Shown: positions 6,385-14,185, counted from the first letter of the stretch. The stretch: DNA of 17,588 nucleotides from DATAPE01 sp036265345 (GCA_036265345.1 DATAPE010000320.1:1-17588); one strand, 5' to 3'. Notes: generated from the sequence alone by a model not told the origin. Numbers and translations are program-made.

Positions 6385-7716
6385 GTGACTTTCTCTGAGG
6401 CCGAGCACTATCTGAATGGCCTGGGTATCGACGCGATGAAGAAGGCGAGTCCTTCGCTGCATCGCATCGAGGCGATATGCGATGCGTTGGGACATCCTGA
6501 GCTCGCCTTACCCGCGCTGCATGTGACGGGTACCAACGGCAAGACATCCGTGGCGCGCATCGCCAGCGCTCTGCTCGGTGCCACCGGCCTTTCCGTCGGC
6601 ACCTACACCTCGCCTCATCTTCAAACCGTCCGGGAGCGGATCGCGCTGGCCGGGCAACCGATCTCCGAGGAAGACTTCGGTCTTCTGTTCGACCATGTCC
6701 GTCCCTACATCGACCTGACGGAAGCAGAGCTGGGGGAGCAGCTGACCTTCTTCGAAGTGCTCACCGCGATGTTCTTTCTGTGGGCGGCCGAACAGCCCGT
6801 CGACGTTGCCGTGGTCGAGGTGGGGCTGGGCGGGCGCTGGGATGCCACGAACGTGGTCCAGGCCCCCGTGTCCGTGATCACGAACGTGGCTCTCGACCAT
6901 ATGGCCCTGCTGGGGGGCGATGCGGAGACGATCGCACGTGAGAAGGCCGGGATCATCAAGCCCCAGGCACGGGTGGTAACCGCGGAGCGAAAGCCCGGCG
7001 TGCTCGAGGTCATTGCGGCCGAAGCGGCGCAGCAGGAGGCTGAGGTCAGCGAGATCGGACGAGAGTTCTCGCTCACGGACAACCGCGTTGCGCTCGGCGG
7101 CCGCTTCCTTTCCATCCGGACCTCCAGCGCCGACTACAACGGCTTGTTCCTGCCGTTGCACGGCAGTCATCAGGGCCTCAACGCCGCGACCGCGCTGGAG
7201 GCGACCACCCGGTTCCTTGCCCGCCCCCTGAGCGACGAGGTAGTCGCAGACGGCTTCGCCCATACCTTCGTTCCCGGAAGGCTCGAGACGTTGCGAACGG
7301 AGGGGCGCCCGGGCCTCCCAGTGATCCTGGATGTCGCCCACAATCCGGACGGCATGTCAGCGTTGATCACGAGCTTGATCGAGGCTTTCGCCTTCGACCG
7401 CATCGTCTTCGTACTCGGCATCCTGGGCGACAAGGACTACAGAGGGATGCTGCAAGAGCTAACGCGCGTTCCGTGCACGATCATGATCACCGAACCGAAA
7501 ACGGTGCGCTCGGTGCCCGCCGGCGAGCTTCTGGAGGCCGCCACCGAGACCGGCCTTCCGGCCCAGCTCACTTCCGGTGTTGAGGCGGCGGTCGCGTCTG
7601 CTCTTGCCGAAGCCGAGGACCACGATCTCGTTTGCGTCACCGGATCTCACTACGTGGTCGGCGAAGCTCGAAGCTTCCTTTTGGCCGGCTCCATCGCTGC
7701 AGAACGGGGAGGTTGA
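6385..7716 (+). CDS. folC: Folylpolyglutamate synthase / dihydrofolate synthase
   Basis: A 443-residue Mur-ligase-family enzyme that adds glutamate to folates, and probably also to dihydropteroate. The P-loop GTNGKTS is at 49-55. TYTSPHL, the FFEVLTAMFF segment, VVEVGLGGRWDATN and TNVALDHMALLG follow, with AGIIKP containing the usual carbamylated-lysine region. The C-terminal domain has DVAHNPDG and ends in GSHYVVGE. I chose the GTG at 6385 because the N terminus (MTFSEAEHYL) aligns with the family and only four bases separate it from the valS stop. No Shine-Dalgarno is visible, so translation probably depends on coupling to valS. Whether it has both activities cannot be told from the sequence alone. 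Confidence 0.95.
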   Translation: MTFSEAEHYLNGLGIDAMKKASPSLHRIEAICDALGHPELALPALHVTGTNGKTSVARIASALLGATGLSVGTYTSPHLQTVRERIALAGQPISEEDFGLLFDHVRPYIDLTEAELGEQLTFFEVLTAMFFLWAAEQPVDVAVVEVGLGGRWDATNVVQAPVSVITNVALDHMALLGGDAETIAREKAGIIKPQARVVTAERKPGVLEVIAAEAAQQEAEVSEIGREFSLTDNRVALGGRFLSIRTSSADYNGLFLPLHGSHQGLNAATALEATTRFLARPLSDEVVADGFAHTFVPGRLETLRTEGRPGLPVILDVAHNPDGMSALITSLIEAFAFDRIVFVLGILGDKDYRGMLQELTRVPCTIMITEPKTVRSVPAGELLEAATETGLPAQLTSGVEAAVASALAEAEDHDLVCVTGSHYVVGEARSFLLAGSIAAERGG

Positions 7717-7717
7717 C

Positions 7718-8125
7718 GTGCCCGACACCCAACGCACCTTCGTGATGGTCAAGCCCGACGGCGTAAACCGGCGCCTGGTGGGGGAGGTCATCCGCAGGAT
7801 CGAGGACAAGGGATACGCCCTCGCCGCGATGAGGTTGTTCACGATCGACCGCGAGCTGGCCGAACGGCACTATGGCGAGCACGCAGCCAAGCCGTTCTTC
7901 GGAGAGCTCGTCGCGTTCATCACGTCCGGTCCGGTCGTCGCGATGATCGTCGAGGGCCCCGACGCGGTCCGGGGCCTGCGTCAGATCATGGGGGCCACCA
8001 ACCCCTTAGACGCGGCCCCCGGTTCGATCCGGGGAGACCTCGCAACCACGATCACCGAGAACATCGTGCACGGCTCGGACTCCCCCGAGTCGGCCATCCG
8101 CGAGATCGCCCTCTTCTTCCCCTAA
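7718..8125 (+). CDS. ndk: Nucleoside diphosphate kinase
   Basis: A 135-residue NDP kinase, which transfers the gamma phosphate of ATP to NDPs through a phosphohistidine. The catalytic His118 is in the signature NIVHGSDS. MVKPDGV near the N terminus, the nucleotide-binding MGATNP and the C-terminal REIALFF are all typical. The GTG at 7718 is chosen because the protein then begins MPDTQRTFVMVKPDG, the normal family start. GGGGAGG at 7706-7712 is well placed, and the gap after the folC stop is a single base. An open frame runs further upstream inside folC but is not needed. The gene is of ordinary length and complete. Confidence 0.97.
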   Translation: MPDTQRTFVMVKPDGVNRRLVGEVIRRIEDKGYALAAMRLFTIDRELAERHYGEHAAKPFFGELVAFITSGPVVAMIVEGPDAVRGLRQIMGATNPLDAAPGSIRGDLATTITENIVHGSDSPESAIREIALFFP

Positions 8126-8150
8126 CCAATTTTTGGCGAGCCTGGCCACA

Positions 8151-8166
8151 CGCAGCGGGCTCTGCG
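8151..8166 (+). repeat. Small hairpin in the ndk-mreB gap
   Basis: CGCAG (8151-8155) and CTGCG (8162-8166) can pair around a 6-nt loop, 25 bases after the ndk stop. No T tract follows. It could be a weak terminator for the ndk transcript. The right arm overlaps the candidate -35 of the mreB promoter. Confidence 0.25.
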
Positions 8167-8193
8167 ACCACCGAATCCGCCAGGGAGTAATCT
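8164..8193 (+). promoter_or_regulatory. Candidate mreB promoter
   Basis: GCGACC (8164-8169) and TAATCT (8188-8193) are separated by 18 bases and lie 36 bases before the mreB ATG. The -10 is fair and the -35 keeps only the GAC core. The mreC candidate promoter has the same GCGACC hexamer. TACACT at 8203-8208 is an alternative -10. The 104-bp gap and the change of gene function support a promoter here more than the motif does. Confidence 0.3.
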
Positions 8194-8229
8194 GCGGCTT
8201 CTTACACTTTCAACGCTCAGGAGTCTGTG

Positions 8230-9264
8230 ATGGACAACTTCTTCCAATTCATAGGCCGGGACATGGCCGTCGACCTCGGGACCGCCAACACGCTGGTCTA
8301 CGTGCGGGGACGAGGCATCGTCCTGAACGAGCCTTCGGTCGTGGCCATCAACACCAAGACGGGCGCCATCCTCGCGGTCGGATCGGAGGCCAAGCGGATG
8401 ATCGGCCGCACCCCGGCCCACATCGTTGCGATCCGGCCCCTGAAAGATGGTGTGATCGCCGATTTCGATGTCACGGAGAAGATGCTGCGCTACTTCATCC
8501 AGAAGGTGCACCGCCGGTCGTTCCTAGCGAAGCCGCGCGTAGTCGTGTGCGTGCCGTCCGGTATCACCGGCGTCGAACAGCGCGCGGTCGAAGAAGCCAC
8601 GATCTCTGCCGGCGCTCGCAGTGCGTTCATCATCGAGGAACCGATGGCTGCTGCGATCGGCGCGGGTCTTCCCGTTCACGAACCAACCGGCAACATGGTT
8701 GTCGACATAGGTGGTGGAACAACAGAAGTCGCGGTCGTGTCGTTGGGGGGCATCGTTACGAGCCAGTCGATCCGCATCGGTGGTGACGAGCTCGATGAGT
8801 CGATCATCAACTACATCAAGAAGGAGTACTCCCTGATGTTGGGGGAGCGCACCGCCGAAGAGATCAAGATGGCGATCGCGTCGGCATTCCCTATGCCCGA
8901 AGAGCAGAATGCCGAGATCCGCGGACGCGACCTCGTGACGGGGCTGCCGAAGACGATCGTCGTGTCTGCCGAAGAGATCCGGCGCGCCATCGAGGAACCC
9001 GTCAACGCGATCGTGGACGCGGTCAAGAACACCCTCGACAAGACTCCGCCCGAGCTTGCCGCCGACATCATGGACAAGGGGATCGTCCTGGCCGGCGGCG
9101 GGTCCCTCTTGAAGGGCCTGGACGAGCGCCTCAAGCACGAGACCGGGATGCCCATCCTGATCGCCGACGACCCCTTGCTGGCGGTCGCGATCGGGTCGGG
9201 GAAGTGTCTGGAGGAGTTCGAGGCCCTCAAACGGGTGCTGATCTCCTCTAACCGCCACCACTAG
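8230..9264 (+). CDS. mreB: MreB, rod-shape-determining actin homologue
   Basis: A 344-residue bacterial actin that forms membrane-bound filaments and guides lateral wall synthesis. The phosphate 1 motif DLGTANT starts at Asp15, with GIVLNEPSVVA after it. Phosphate 2 is DIGGGTTE at 159-166, and the adenosine motif is LAGGGSLL around 287-294. The N terminus, MDNFFQFIGRD, looks like a short amphipathic membrane-binding helix ahead of the actin fold. AGGAG at 8219-8223 is six bases from the ATG at 8230. The GTG at 8227, in the same frame, would be too close to that site. Complete and of normal length. It heads the elongasome genes but is separated from mreC by 254 bp, so it may be expressed at its own level. 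Confidence 0.97.
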   Translation: MDNFFQFIGRDMAVDLGTANTLVYVRGRGIVLNEPSVVAINTKTGAILAVGSEAKRMIGRTPAHIVAIRPLKDGVIADFDVTEKMLRYFIQKVHRRSFLAKPRVVVCVPSGITGVEQRAVEEATISAGARSAFIIEEPMAAAIGAGLPVHEPTGNMVVDIGGGTTEVAVVSLGGIVTSQSIRIGGDELDESIINYIKKEYSLMLGERTAEEIKMAIASAFPMPEEQNAEIRGRDLVTGLPKTIVVSAEEIRRAIEEPVNAIVDAVKNTLDKTPPELAADIMDKGIVLAGGGSLLKGLDERLKHETGMPILIADDPLLAVAIGSGKCLEEFEALKRVLISSNRHH

Positions 9265-9303
9265 CGCTCGACCCTCAGACGCGGGCGGGAGCCCGGCCGA
9301 GCG
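9265..9303 (+). terminator. Stem-loop directly after the mreB stop
   Basis: Starting on the base after the TAG, CGCTCGACC (9265-9273) can pair with GGCCGAGCG (9295-9303) with one A-C mismatch. Inside its loop, CGGGC (9282-9286) pairs with GCCCG (9291-9295) around a GGGA tetraloop of the GNRA type. The two stems compete for one G. There is no T tract, so this would be a U-less terminator or an RNA 3'-end stabiliser that separates mreB from mreC expression. Confidence 0.4.
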
Positions 9304-9382
9304 CGACAGCAAAAGGTACAAAGCAGACAAAGCGGTATTGCTCCCAGTGCTAGTACCGATCGATGGCTCCCGGGCGGGGACC

Positions 9383-9396
9383 GGCGCTTCGGCGCC
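9383..9396 (+). repeat. UUCG-tetraloop hairpin in the mreB-mreC gap
   Basis: GGCGC-TTCG-GCGCC is a perfect 5-bp stem closed by C-G on a UUCG tetraloop, a class known for exceptional RNA stability. It lies upstream of the candidate mreC promoter, so it would be made only by read-through from mreB. No T tract follows. Confidence 0.55.
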
Positions 9397-9426
9397 AATC
9401 TCGGGCGGGATCCCACTGCCCCGGAG

Positions 9427-9455
9427 GCGACCTTTTCGCGCTGCGGGGCTACTAT
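9427..9455 (+). promoter_or_regulatory. Candidate mreC promoter
   Basis: GCGACC (9427-9432) and TACTAT (9450-9455) are 17 bases apart, giving a predicted start near 9462 and a leader of about 57 nt. The -10 and its flanks (CTACTATGGCC) are identical to those of the tig promoter candidate. The -35 keeps only the GAC core of TTGACA. If real, mreC, mreD, mrdA and rodA have a promoter apart from mreB. Confidence 0.42.
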
Positions 9456-9460
9456 GGCCC

Positions 9461-9490
9461 GGCAGGCGGCCTGTGACAGCCGGGGCTGCC
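9461..9490 (+). repeat. Stem-loop at the predicted 5' end of the mreC mRNA
   Basis: GGCAG (9461-9465) pairs with CTGCC (9486-9490), and inside it CGGC (9467-9470) pairs with GCCG (9479-9482), with a small internal loop. It begins at the predicted transcription start of the mreC promoter and could protect the 5' end. It ends 16 bases before the Shine-Dalgarno, so it need not block it. Confidence 0.4.
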
Positions 9491-9518
9491 CCCATTTTCG
9501 AAGTGCGAAGAGGTTCTA

Positions 9519-10397
9519 TTGTTGATTAGGCGCCGCTCCGGGCGAGGGCGGCTCTTGCTGCTCATCTTCCTCACGTTATGCATCGTGGTCATCACTCTCG
9601 ATTTCCGAGAGCAAGCCGGTGGACCCCTCGAGCGTGCTCGGGACTTCTCGCTGGCCATCGTGGCCCCGATCCAGAAAGGGCTCACCACCGTCACACGCCC
9701 GATCGGCAACTTCTTCTCCTCGATAGGTGACCTGAGCCATCTGAGGAGCGACAACGCACGGCTTCGCTCCGAGCTAACCAACCTGCGGTCCCAGATCGAC
9801 CAAGCCCGCAGCGTCATCGGGGAGAACGCGCAATTCCGCAGGGAGATGGACCTCTCCGCGTCTTACATAACGGCGCGCCGCGTGTTCGCCCAGGTGGATG
9901 GCCGCGTGCCCTCCAACTACAAGTGGGCAGTGTTCCTGGACAAGGGGACCCAAGACGGGATCCGGCCCGACATGGCGGTGGTGAACGCCGATGGTCTCGT
10001 TGGAAAGATCGTTCAGGCAACTCCACACACTTCAACGGTGTTGCTGCTCATCGATCCGCAAGCCGGGGCCGGTGCCCGCATCGCAGGGATCGGCGACACC
10101 GGAGTGATCCAAGGACAAGGCGGAAGTGAGAGCCTGACGCTCTCCTTCATCAGCCCGAACGCAAACGTCACGGTCGGCGACACGGTAGTGACTTCCGGTT
10201 ACGACCGGGGGGTCTTCCCTCCCCAGATCCCTATCGGCACCGTTAACCACGTGGGGGTTAACGGAGCCCAGCTGGAGAAAGCCATCACCGTCACGCCCGC
10301 GGTCAACTTCACTTCCCTAGACGTCGTGCAAGTGTTGGTGGGCACCGGGCCCCCGCGTCACGGGAAGCGTCACCACGGAAAGAAGCAGGGTCACTGA
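9519..10397 (+). CDS. mreC: MreC, cell-shape scaffold protein
   Basis: A 292-residue bitopic membrane protein that links MreB and the wall-synthesis enzymes. A basic N terminus (RRRSGRGR) is followed by one membrane segment at about 12-27. A coiled coil comes next at about 70-105, with leucine heptads such as LRSDNARLRSELTNLRSQI, then the extracytoplasmic beta domain (DGLVGKIVQ, then TSGYDRGVFPPQIPIGTV). The C-terminal tail is rich in His, Lys and Gly. The start is a TTG at 9519 or 9522. GAAGAGG at 9507-9513 fits either, and the next in-frame GTG lies inside the membrane segment. The stop overlaps the mreD start by one base (TGATG). Confidence 0.93.
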   Translation: MLIRRRSGRGRLLLLIFLTLCIVVITLDFREQAGGPLERARDFSLAIVAPIQKGLTTVTRPIGNFFSSIGDLSHLRSDNARLRSELTNLRSQIDQARSVIGENAQFRREMDLSASYITARRVFAQVDGRVPSNYKWAVFLDKGTQDGIRPDMAVVNADGLVGKIVQATPHTSTVLLLIDPQAGAGARIAGIGDTGVIQGQGGSESLTLSFISPNANVTVGDTVVTSGYDRGVFPPQIPIGTVNHVGVNGAQLEKAITVTPAVNFTSLDVVQVLVGTGPPRHGKRHHGKKQGH

Positions 10398-10951
10398 TGG
10401 CGTCGGTAAGGTCGCGCGGGGGCCTTTTCCCCGAGGTCGGATGGGGGCGGGCGGCATCCATCGCCGCCATCCTCGTGGCAGCCCTTGCCCTCCAGTCCAC
10501 AGTGATCGCTCAGGTGACCTTGCTGGGCGTGATTCCTCAGCTCGTTTTCATCGTCGTCGTCTGCCTGGCGTTCACCGACGGTCCTCGGGTGGGCGTCGTG
10601 ACCGCTTTCGCCGGCGGGCTCCTGCAGGATCTCCTGCTGCCTCAATCCATCGTGGGGCTGACGGCACTGGTCTACGTGCTGATCGCCTATGCGGTGGGCA
10701 GCTTTCGGGAGTACTCGACGACCGAATCGGTGTGGGCCCCCGTGTTCGTGGTCGCCTTGTCCTCGTTCCTCGCGGAGGCGAGCTACGCGCTCCTTTCAGT
10801 GATCCTGGGCCAGCCGTGGATCAGCTTTGTTTTCACCGCGAAGGTGATCGGCCTCGTCGTTCTTTACAACACGCTTCTCACGCCGTTGATCTTCCCTTTG
10901 GTGCGGCGCGTCGCTGATCGCTTCCGGCCGGAGAGGATCTACCGATGGTGA
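10397..10951 (+). CDS. mreD: MreD, cell-shape membrane protein
   Basis: A 184-residue polytopic membrane protein, the small integral partner of MreC in the elongation complex. About five or six hydrophobic segments can be seen, near residues 18-38, 42-60, 65-80, 86-103, 113-136 and 144-168. The segment TAFAGGLLQDLLLP corresponds to the family's conserved GLLxDL motif. Sequence conservation in this family is low, so the call rests on that motif, the hydrophobic pattern, the size and the position between mreC and PBP2. The ATG shares its A with the mreC stop. The gene ends seven bases inside mrdA. Confidence 0.93.
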   Translation: MASVRSRGGLFPEVGWGRAASIAAILVAALALQSTVIAQVTLLGVIPQLVFIVVVCLAFTDGPRVGVVTAFAGGLLQDLLLPQSIVGLTALVYVLIAYAVGSFREYSTTESVWAPVFVVALSSFLAEASYALLSVILGQPWISFVFTAKVIGLVVLYNTLLTPLIFPLVRRVADRFRPERIYRW

Positions 10952-12990
10952 AAGGCAGCGGCTCCTCGCCTCAGCGCCAGACGTCTCTGGGGATAGATCG
11001 CATGACGCTGCGCATCGCGGTGCTCGGCGTGCTTGTGATCGCCGCGTTCGTCACGTTGTTCTCGCGGCTCTGGTTCTTGCAGATCCTTGCCACCGATCAA
11101 TACCGGGCGCTGGCGAAAGAGAACCGGGTTCGTACGGTCTATTCGGAGCCGCCCCGAGGGCGCATCCTCGATCGCAACGGAACGCCTCTGGTCGTGAACA
11201 AGGAATCCATCGCGGTGACGATAGATAGAGACACGCTGCAGCGGCCGGCACTCAGGTATCACGTTTTCAAACGGCTGTCGCACTTACTTGGCATCAAGTT
11301 GAAGGACCTGCGTTACAACGCGAAGAGCACCGGAACGTCGCCCTACAAACCTGTCCCGGTCGCGTACGACGTGCACGAACGCGACGCCAGCACCATCCTC
11401 GAGAACCGAGAGGACTACCCCGGCGTCGGCGTAGAGCCGCTGCCGGTACGGGACTATCCGGCTGGTGCGCTCGCGGCTCAGGACCTGGGGTACGTGGGAG
11501 AGATCTCTCTCCTGGATCTGAAGTCCTCGCAGTTCAAAGGCGCTCACCCTGCCTACGCCGCCGGCGACATCGTGGGAAAGCTTGGCGTCGAACGCACCTA
11601 CGACCGCTACCTCCGGGGCAGGCCGGGGATTGAGAGAGTAGTCGTCAATGCGTTGGGCGAGCCCACCCAGACGCGGCGCGTCCAGTCCGAACGGTCGGGC
11701 CCCGACCTCGTTCTGTCACTGGATGCGAAGACCCAACGAGAGACCCAGCGCGCGCTGAAAAGCGGGATCCAAGCGGCCCGGAACGCGGGATTCTCGGCCC
11801 CCGCAGGTAGCGCGGTGGTGATGGATCCGCGGAATGGTCAGATCCTGGCAATGGCCAGCCTGCCCACCTACGATCCGAAGATCGCGGCAGACGGCTTGTC
11901 GAAGAAGGAATTTGACAGGCTGGGCCAGGCGACGCCCAACAATCCCGACGACGATGCGATCCTCAACCGTCCTATCCAGGCTGCCGCGAACCCGGGCTCC
12001 ACTTTCAAGGTCGTGACCGCGGGCGCCGCGATGGCGACGGGGGTCGCCACTCCCTACTCCACCCTCGACTGCCCGGGCACGATCACGATCCCACCGAAAG
12101 GAGGGCCGGGTAGCGTGCTGTATCACGACTGGACGCTGGCGGATCTGGGCGTCATGGGATTTCCCGAGTCGTTGGAAGTCTCTTGCGACACCTTCTATTA
12201 CCAGTTGGGTTACGACATGCAGACTCGTTTCGGCGTCAAGGGCACTGAGTACTGGTCAGGCGACAAGACCGATGTCCCGTCGGGACGAGAGCTCTTTCAG
12301 CGCTACGCCCGAACCGCAGGTCTCGGTAACCCGACCGGTGTCGACCTGCCCTACGAGAACGGCGGCGTGGTACCGGATCAGCAGTGGTGCCACGAGCAGT
12401 ACCTGGCTACGAAGAACACTCCCGCGCCGACCTGCCAATACGGGTGGCTGCCGGGTTACACGGTCAACATGTCTATCGGTCAGGGCGACATGCGTACGAC
12501 TCCCCTGCAGATGGCCGTTACCTACGCGGCAATCGCGAACGGGGGCACGGTGTGGGCCCCCAAGATCGGGATGTCGCTCGAGAGGCAGCAACAGGATGGC
12601 ACCGTAAAGACCCTGCGTGAGTTCAAGCCCAAGGCCGTGGCTCATCTTCCCTTGAACAGCACCGAGTTGGGAGTGATCACCCAGGGACTGGGCGAGGTCA
12701 TCTCGAACCCGAATGGGACCGCCTACTCCGCGTTCCAGGGCTTTCCCTTGTCCAAGTATCCGATCGTCGGCAAGACCGGTACCGCCCAGATCGGAACCTC
12801 TGTATTCAACGATTCGTGGTTCATCTCGTACGGCCCTACACCCGACCCGCGTTACGTGATCGCGGTCTACGTGCAGAAAGCCGGGCATGGTGGCGAGAGC
12901 GCGGCCCCCATCGCCCGCCAGATATGGGAGTCCATCCTTGGCATCGACAAGAATCCGACCGTGACGCTCGGACAGGATCAATCGGGATGA
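10945..12990 (+). CDS. mrdA: Penicillin-binding protein 2, class B transpeptidase of the elongasome
   Basis: A 681-residue class B PBP that cross-links lateral-wall peptidoglycan as the partner of RodA. A short cytoplasmic tail and one membrane anchor (about 24-43) precede the dimerisation/pedestal domain, with PPRGRILDRNGTPLV at about 69-83. The transpeptidase domain has the catalytic Ser352 and Lys355 in PGSTFK, the second motif as Ser413-Cys414-Asp415, and Lys610-Thr611-Gly612 in VGKTGTAQ. SCD in place of SxN is common in the PBP2 family. GGAGAGG at 10930-10936 is eight bases before the ATG. The start overlaps mreD by seven bases and the stop overlaps rodA by four. FtsI is the only close alternative, and the context rules it out. 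Confidence 0.95.
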   Translation: MVKGSGSSPQRQTSLGIDRMTLRIAVLGVLVIAAFVTLFSRLWFLQILATDQYRALAKENRVRTVYSEPPRGRILDRNGTPLVVNKESIAVTIDRDTLQRPALRYHVFKRLSHLLGIKLKDLRYNAKSTGTSPYKPVPVAYDVHERDASTILENREDYPGVGVEPLPVRDYPAGALAAQDLGYVGEISLLDLKSSQFKGAHPAYAAGDIVGKLGVERTYDRYLRGRPGIERVVVNALGEPTQTRRVQSERSGPDLVLSLDAKTQRETQRALKSGIQAARNAGFSAPAGSAVVMDPRNGQILAMASLPTYDPKIAADGLSKKEFDRLGQATPNNPDDDAILNRPIQAAANPGSTFKVVTAGAAMATGVATPYSTLDCPGTITIPPKGGPGSVLYHDWTLADLGVMGFPESLEVSCDTFYYQLGYDMQTRFGVKGTEYWSGDKTDVPSGRELFQRYARTAGLGNPTGVDLPYENGGVVPDQQWCHEQYLATKNTPAPTCQYGWLPGYTVNMSIGQGDMRTTPLQMAVTYAAIANGGTVWAPKIGMSLERQQQDGTVKTLREFKPKAVAHLPLNSTELGVITQGLGEVISNPNGTAYSAFQGFPLSKYPIVGKTGTAQIGTSVFNDSWFISYGPTPDPRYVIAVYVQKAGHGGESAAPIARQIWESILGIDKNPTVTLGQDQSG

Positions 12991-14159
12991 GGGCAGAGGG
13001 CATCTTTGGCGAAGCCGTCGATCGGATCGGCGGCGAACCGATATCGGCGCGCATGGCTCGCAAGGCGCCGGTGCGCCATCTGGATCTCACGCTGCTGGTG
13101 GTCACGCTGTTGTTGTCGGCCTTCGGTGCGTTAATGATCTATTCCGCGACCGTTCACCAACAAACTGCTGCCGGCATCGATCCATACCTCAGGAAGCAGC
13201 TGGTCTACATGGTCGTGGGATTCGTGGTTCTCCTCCTGGTAGCGGTATTCGATTACCGGTACCTGCGCACGTTCGCCGCCTTCATCTACGGCGGCATCAT
13301 CCTGGGCTTGTTGATCGTCCTGAGCCCCATCGGAAGCACGCAACTCGGAGCGACTCGCTGGATCGATCTCGGAAGCTTCCAGGTGCAGCCCTCAGAGCTG
13401 GCAAAGATAGGGATCATCATCACCCTTGCTGCCTACCTGGCAGAGCGCAAAGGAGAGGTCAGGGCGCGCGATGTTGCCGTCTGCTGCGCCATGGTCGCGG
13501 TTCCCGCCGCTCTGATCTTCCTGGAACCCGATCTCGGCACGGCCCTCGTCTTCGTTGCGATCCTGGCGACGCTCTTCCTGGTCGCAGGAGCGAAGATCCG
13601 TCACTTCATCGCGCTGGCGGTTGTGGGACTGGTCGTCATCGTGGGCTCGCTTCACTTCGGTCTCGTCAAGCAGTATCAGATCGATCGCTTCACCGCGTTC
13701 CTGAATCCCCGGCCGGACGTTCGGTCCATCGGCTACAACCTGACCCAGGCCAAGATCGCGATCGCGTCGGGCGGCATCCACGGCAAGGGCCTCGAGGGAA
13801 AGAACACCCAGACGTCTTTGAACTTCGTGCCAGAACAGCACACGGACTTCATCTTCACTGCGGTCGGCGAGCAGCTCGGATTCCTTGGCTCCGCCACTTT
13901 GCTGGGTCTGTTCGCTCTGTTGATCTGGCGCGCTCTGCGCATCGCCACCATGTCCCGGGATCCGTTCGGAACCTTGCTTGCCTGCGGCATCGTGGCTCTG
14001 TGGGCGTTCCAGATCTTCGTCAATGTGGGGATGACCATGGGCATCATGCCGATCACCGGCATTCCACTGCCGTTCATATCGTTTGGAGGTTCGAGTTTGA
14101 TCACCAACTTCGCGTCGATCGGTTTTCTGCTCAACGTGCACATGAGGCGCTTCTTATGA
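12987..14159 (+). CDS. rodA: RodA, SEDS peptidoglycan glycosyltransferase
   Basis: A 390-residue SEDS-family polymerase that extends glycan strands from lipid II together with PBP2. Roughly ten membrane segments can be seen. Family motifs are present: GATRWIDLG with QPSELAK, the loop VPEQHTDFIF with the likely catalytic Asp287 (counterpart of E. coli RodA Asp262), and the C-terminal GIMPITGIPLPFISFGGSS. An N-terminal cytoplasmic stretch of about 35 residues precedes the first membrane segment. The ATG at 12987 overlaps the mrdA stop as ATGA, which fixes the start by coupling. The internal ATG at 13053 (MARKAPVRHLD) is a possible alternative but lacks a Shine-Dalgarno. Confidence 0.96.
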   Translation: MRAEGIFGEAVDRIGGEPISARMARKAPVRHLDLTLLVVTLLLSAFGALMIYSATVHQQTAAGIDPYLRKQLVYMVVGFVVLLLVAVFDYRYLRTFAAFIYGGIILGLLIVLSPIGSTQLGATRWIDLGSFQVQPSELAKIGIIITLAAYLAERKGEVRARDVAVCCAMVAVPAALIFLEPDLGTALVFVAILATLFLVAGAKIRHFIALAVVGLVVIVGSLHFGLVKQYQIDRFTAFLNPRPDVRSIGYNLTQAKIAIASGGIHGKGLEGKNTQTSLNFVPEQHTDFIFTAVGEQLGFLGSATLLGLFALLIWRALRIATMSRDPFGTLLACGIVALWAFQIFVNVGMTMGIMPITGIPLPFISFGGSSLITNFASIGFLLNVHMRRFL

Positions 14160-14185
14160 ACACGGCGCCACGAGGGAGGGTCTGA
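14156..14185 (+). CDS. Possible 9-codon ORF joining rodA to rng
   Basis: ATG at 14156 overlaps the rodA stop (ATGA). The frame encodes MNTAPRGRV and ends in a TGA at 14183-14185, whose last base is the A of the rng ATG (TGATG). The whole 25-nt gap is thus covered by a frame that overlaps both neighbours. It contains GAGGGAGG, the rng Shine-Dalgarno. The peptide is too short to be judged. If translated, it would let ribosomes pass from rodA to rng without leaving the mRNA. Confidence 0.25.
   Translation: MNTAPRGRV

Larger units (their letters stand above)
9304..9518 (+). other. Structured mreB-mreC intergenic region
   Basis: This is the longest non-coding stretch in the window. It contains CGGGCGGG at 9371-9378 and 9402-9409; a third copy sits at 9282-9289 in the preceding hairpin. 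A hairpin with a UUCG tetraloop lies at 9383-9396 (GGCGC-TTCG-GCGCC). The mreC promoter candidate is at 9427-9455 and a second stem-loop at 9461-9490. An A-rich patch (9309-9332) and a GGTAC/GTACC inverted pair at about 9315-9319 and 9353-9357 lie in between. I do not recognise a known riboswitch. A 63-codon frame from TTG 9338 to 9529 has no Shine-Dalgarno and is probably chance. Confidence 0.5.

Noticed and set aside
6508..7341. 277-codon minus-strand ORF over folC
   Set aside because: Antisense shadow in a GC-rich gene, with no recognisable family.
8133..8786. 217-codon plus-strand ORF overlapping the start of mreB
   Set aside because: Out-of-frame shadow of mreB with Arg/His-rich nonsense composition.
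8524..9495. 323-codon minus-strand ORF over mreB and the mreB-mreC gap
   Set aside because: Mostly the mirror of mreB codons. It runs into the spacer only because stop codons are rare at this GC content.
9338..9529. 63-codon plus-strand ORF ending 11 bases inside mreC
   Set aside because: It starts at TTG with no Shine-Dalgarno, crosses two hairpins and the promoter candidate, and its Pro/Gly/Ala/Arg-rich translation looks like translated non-coding GC-rich DNA.
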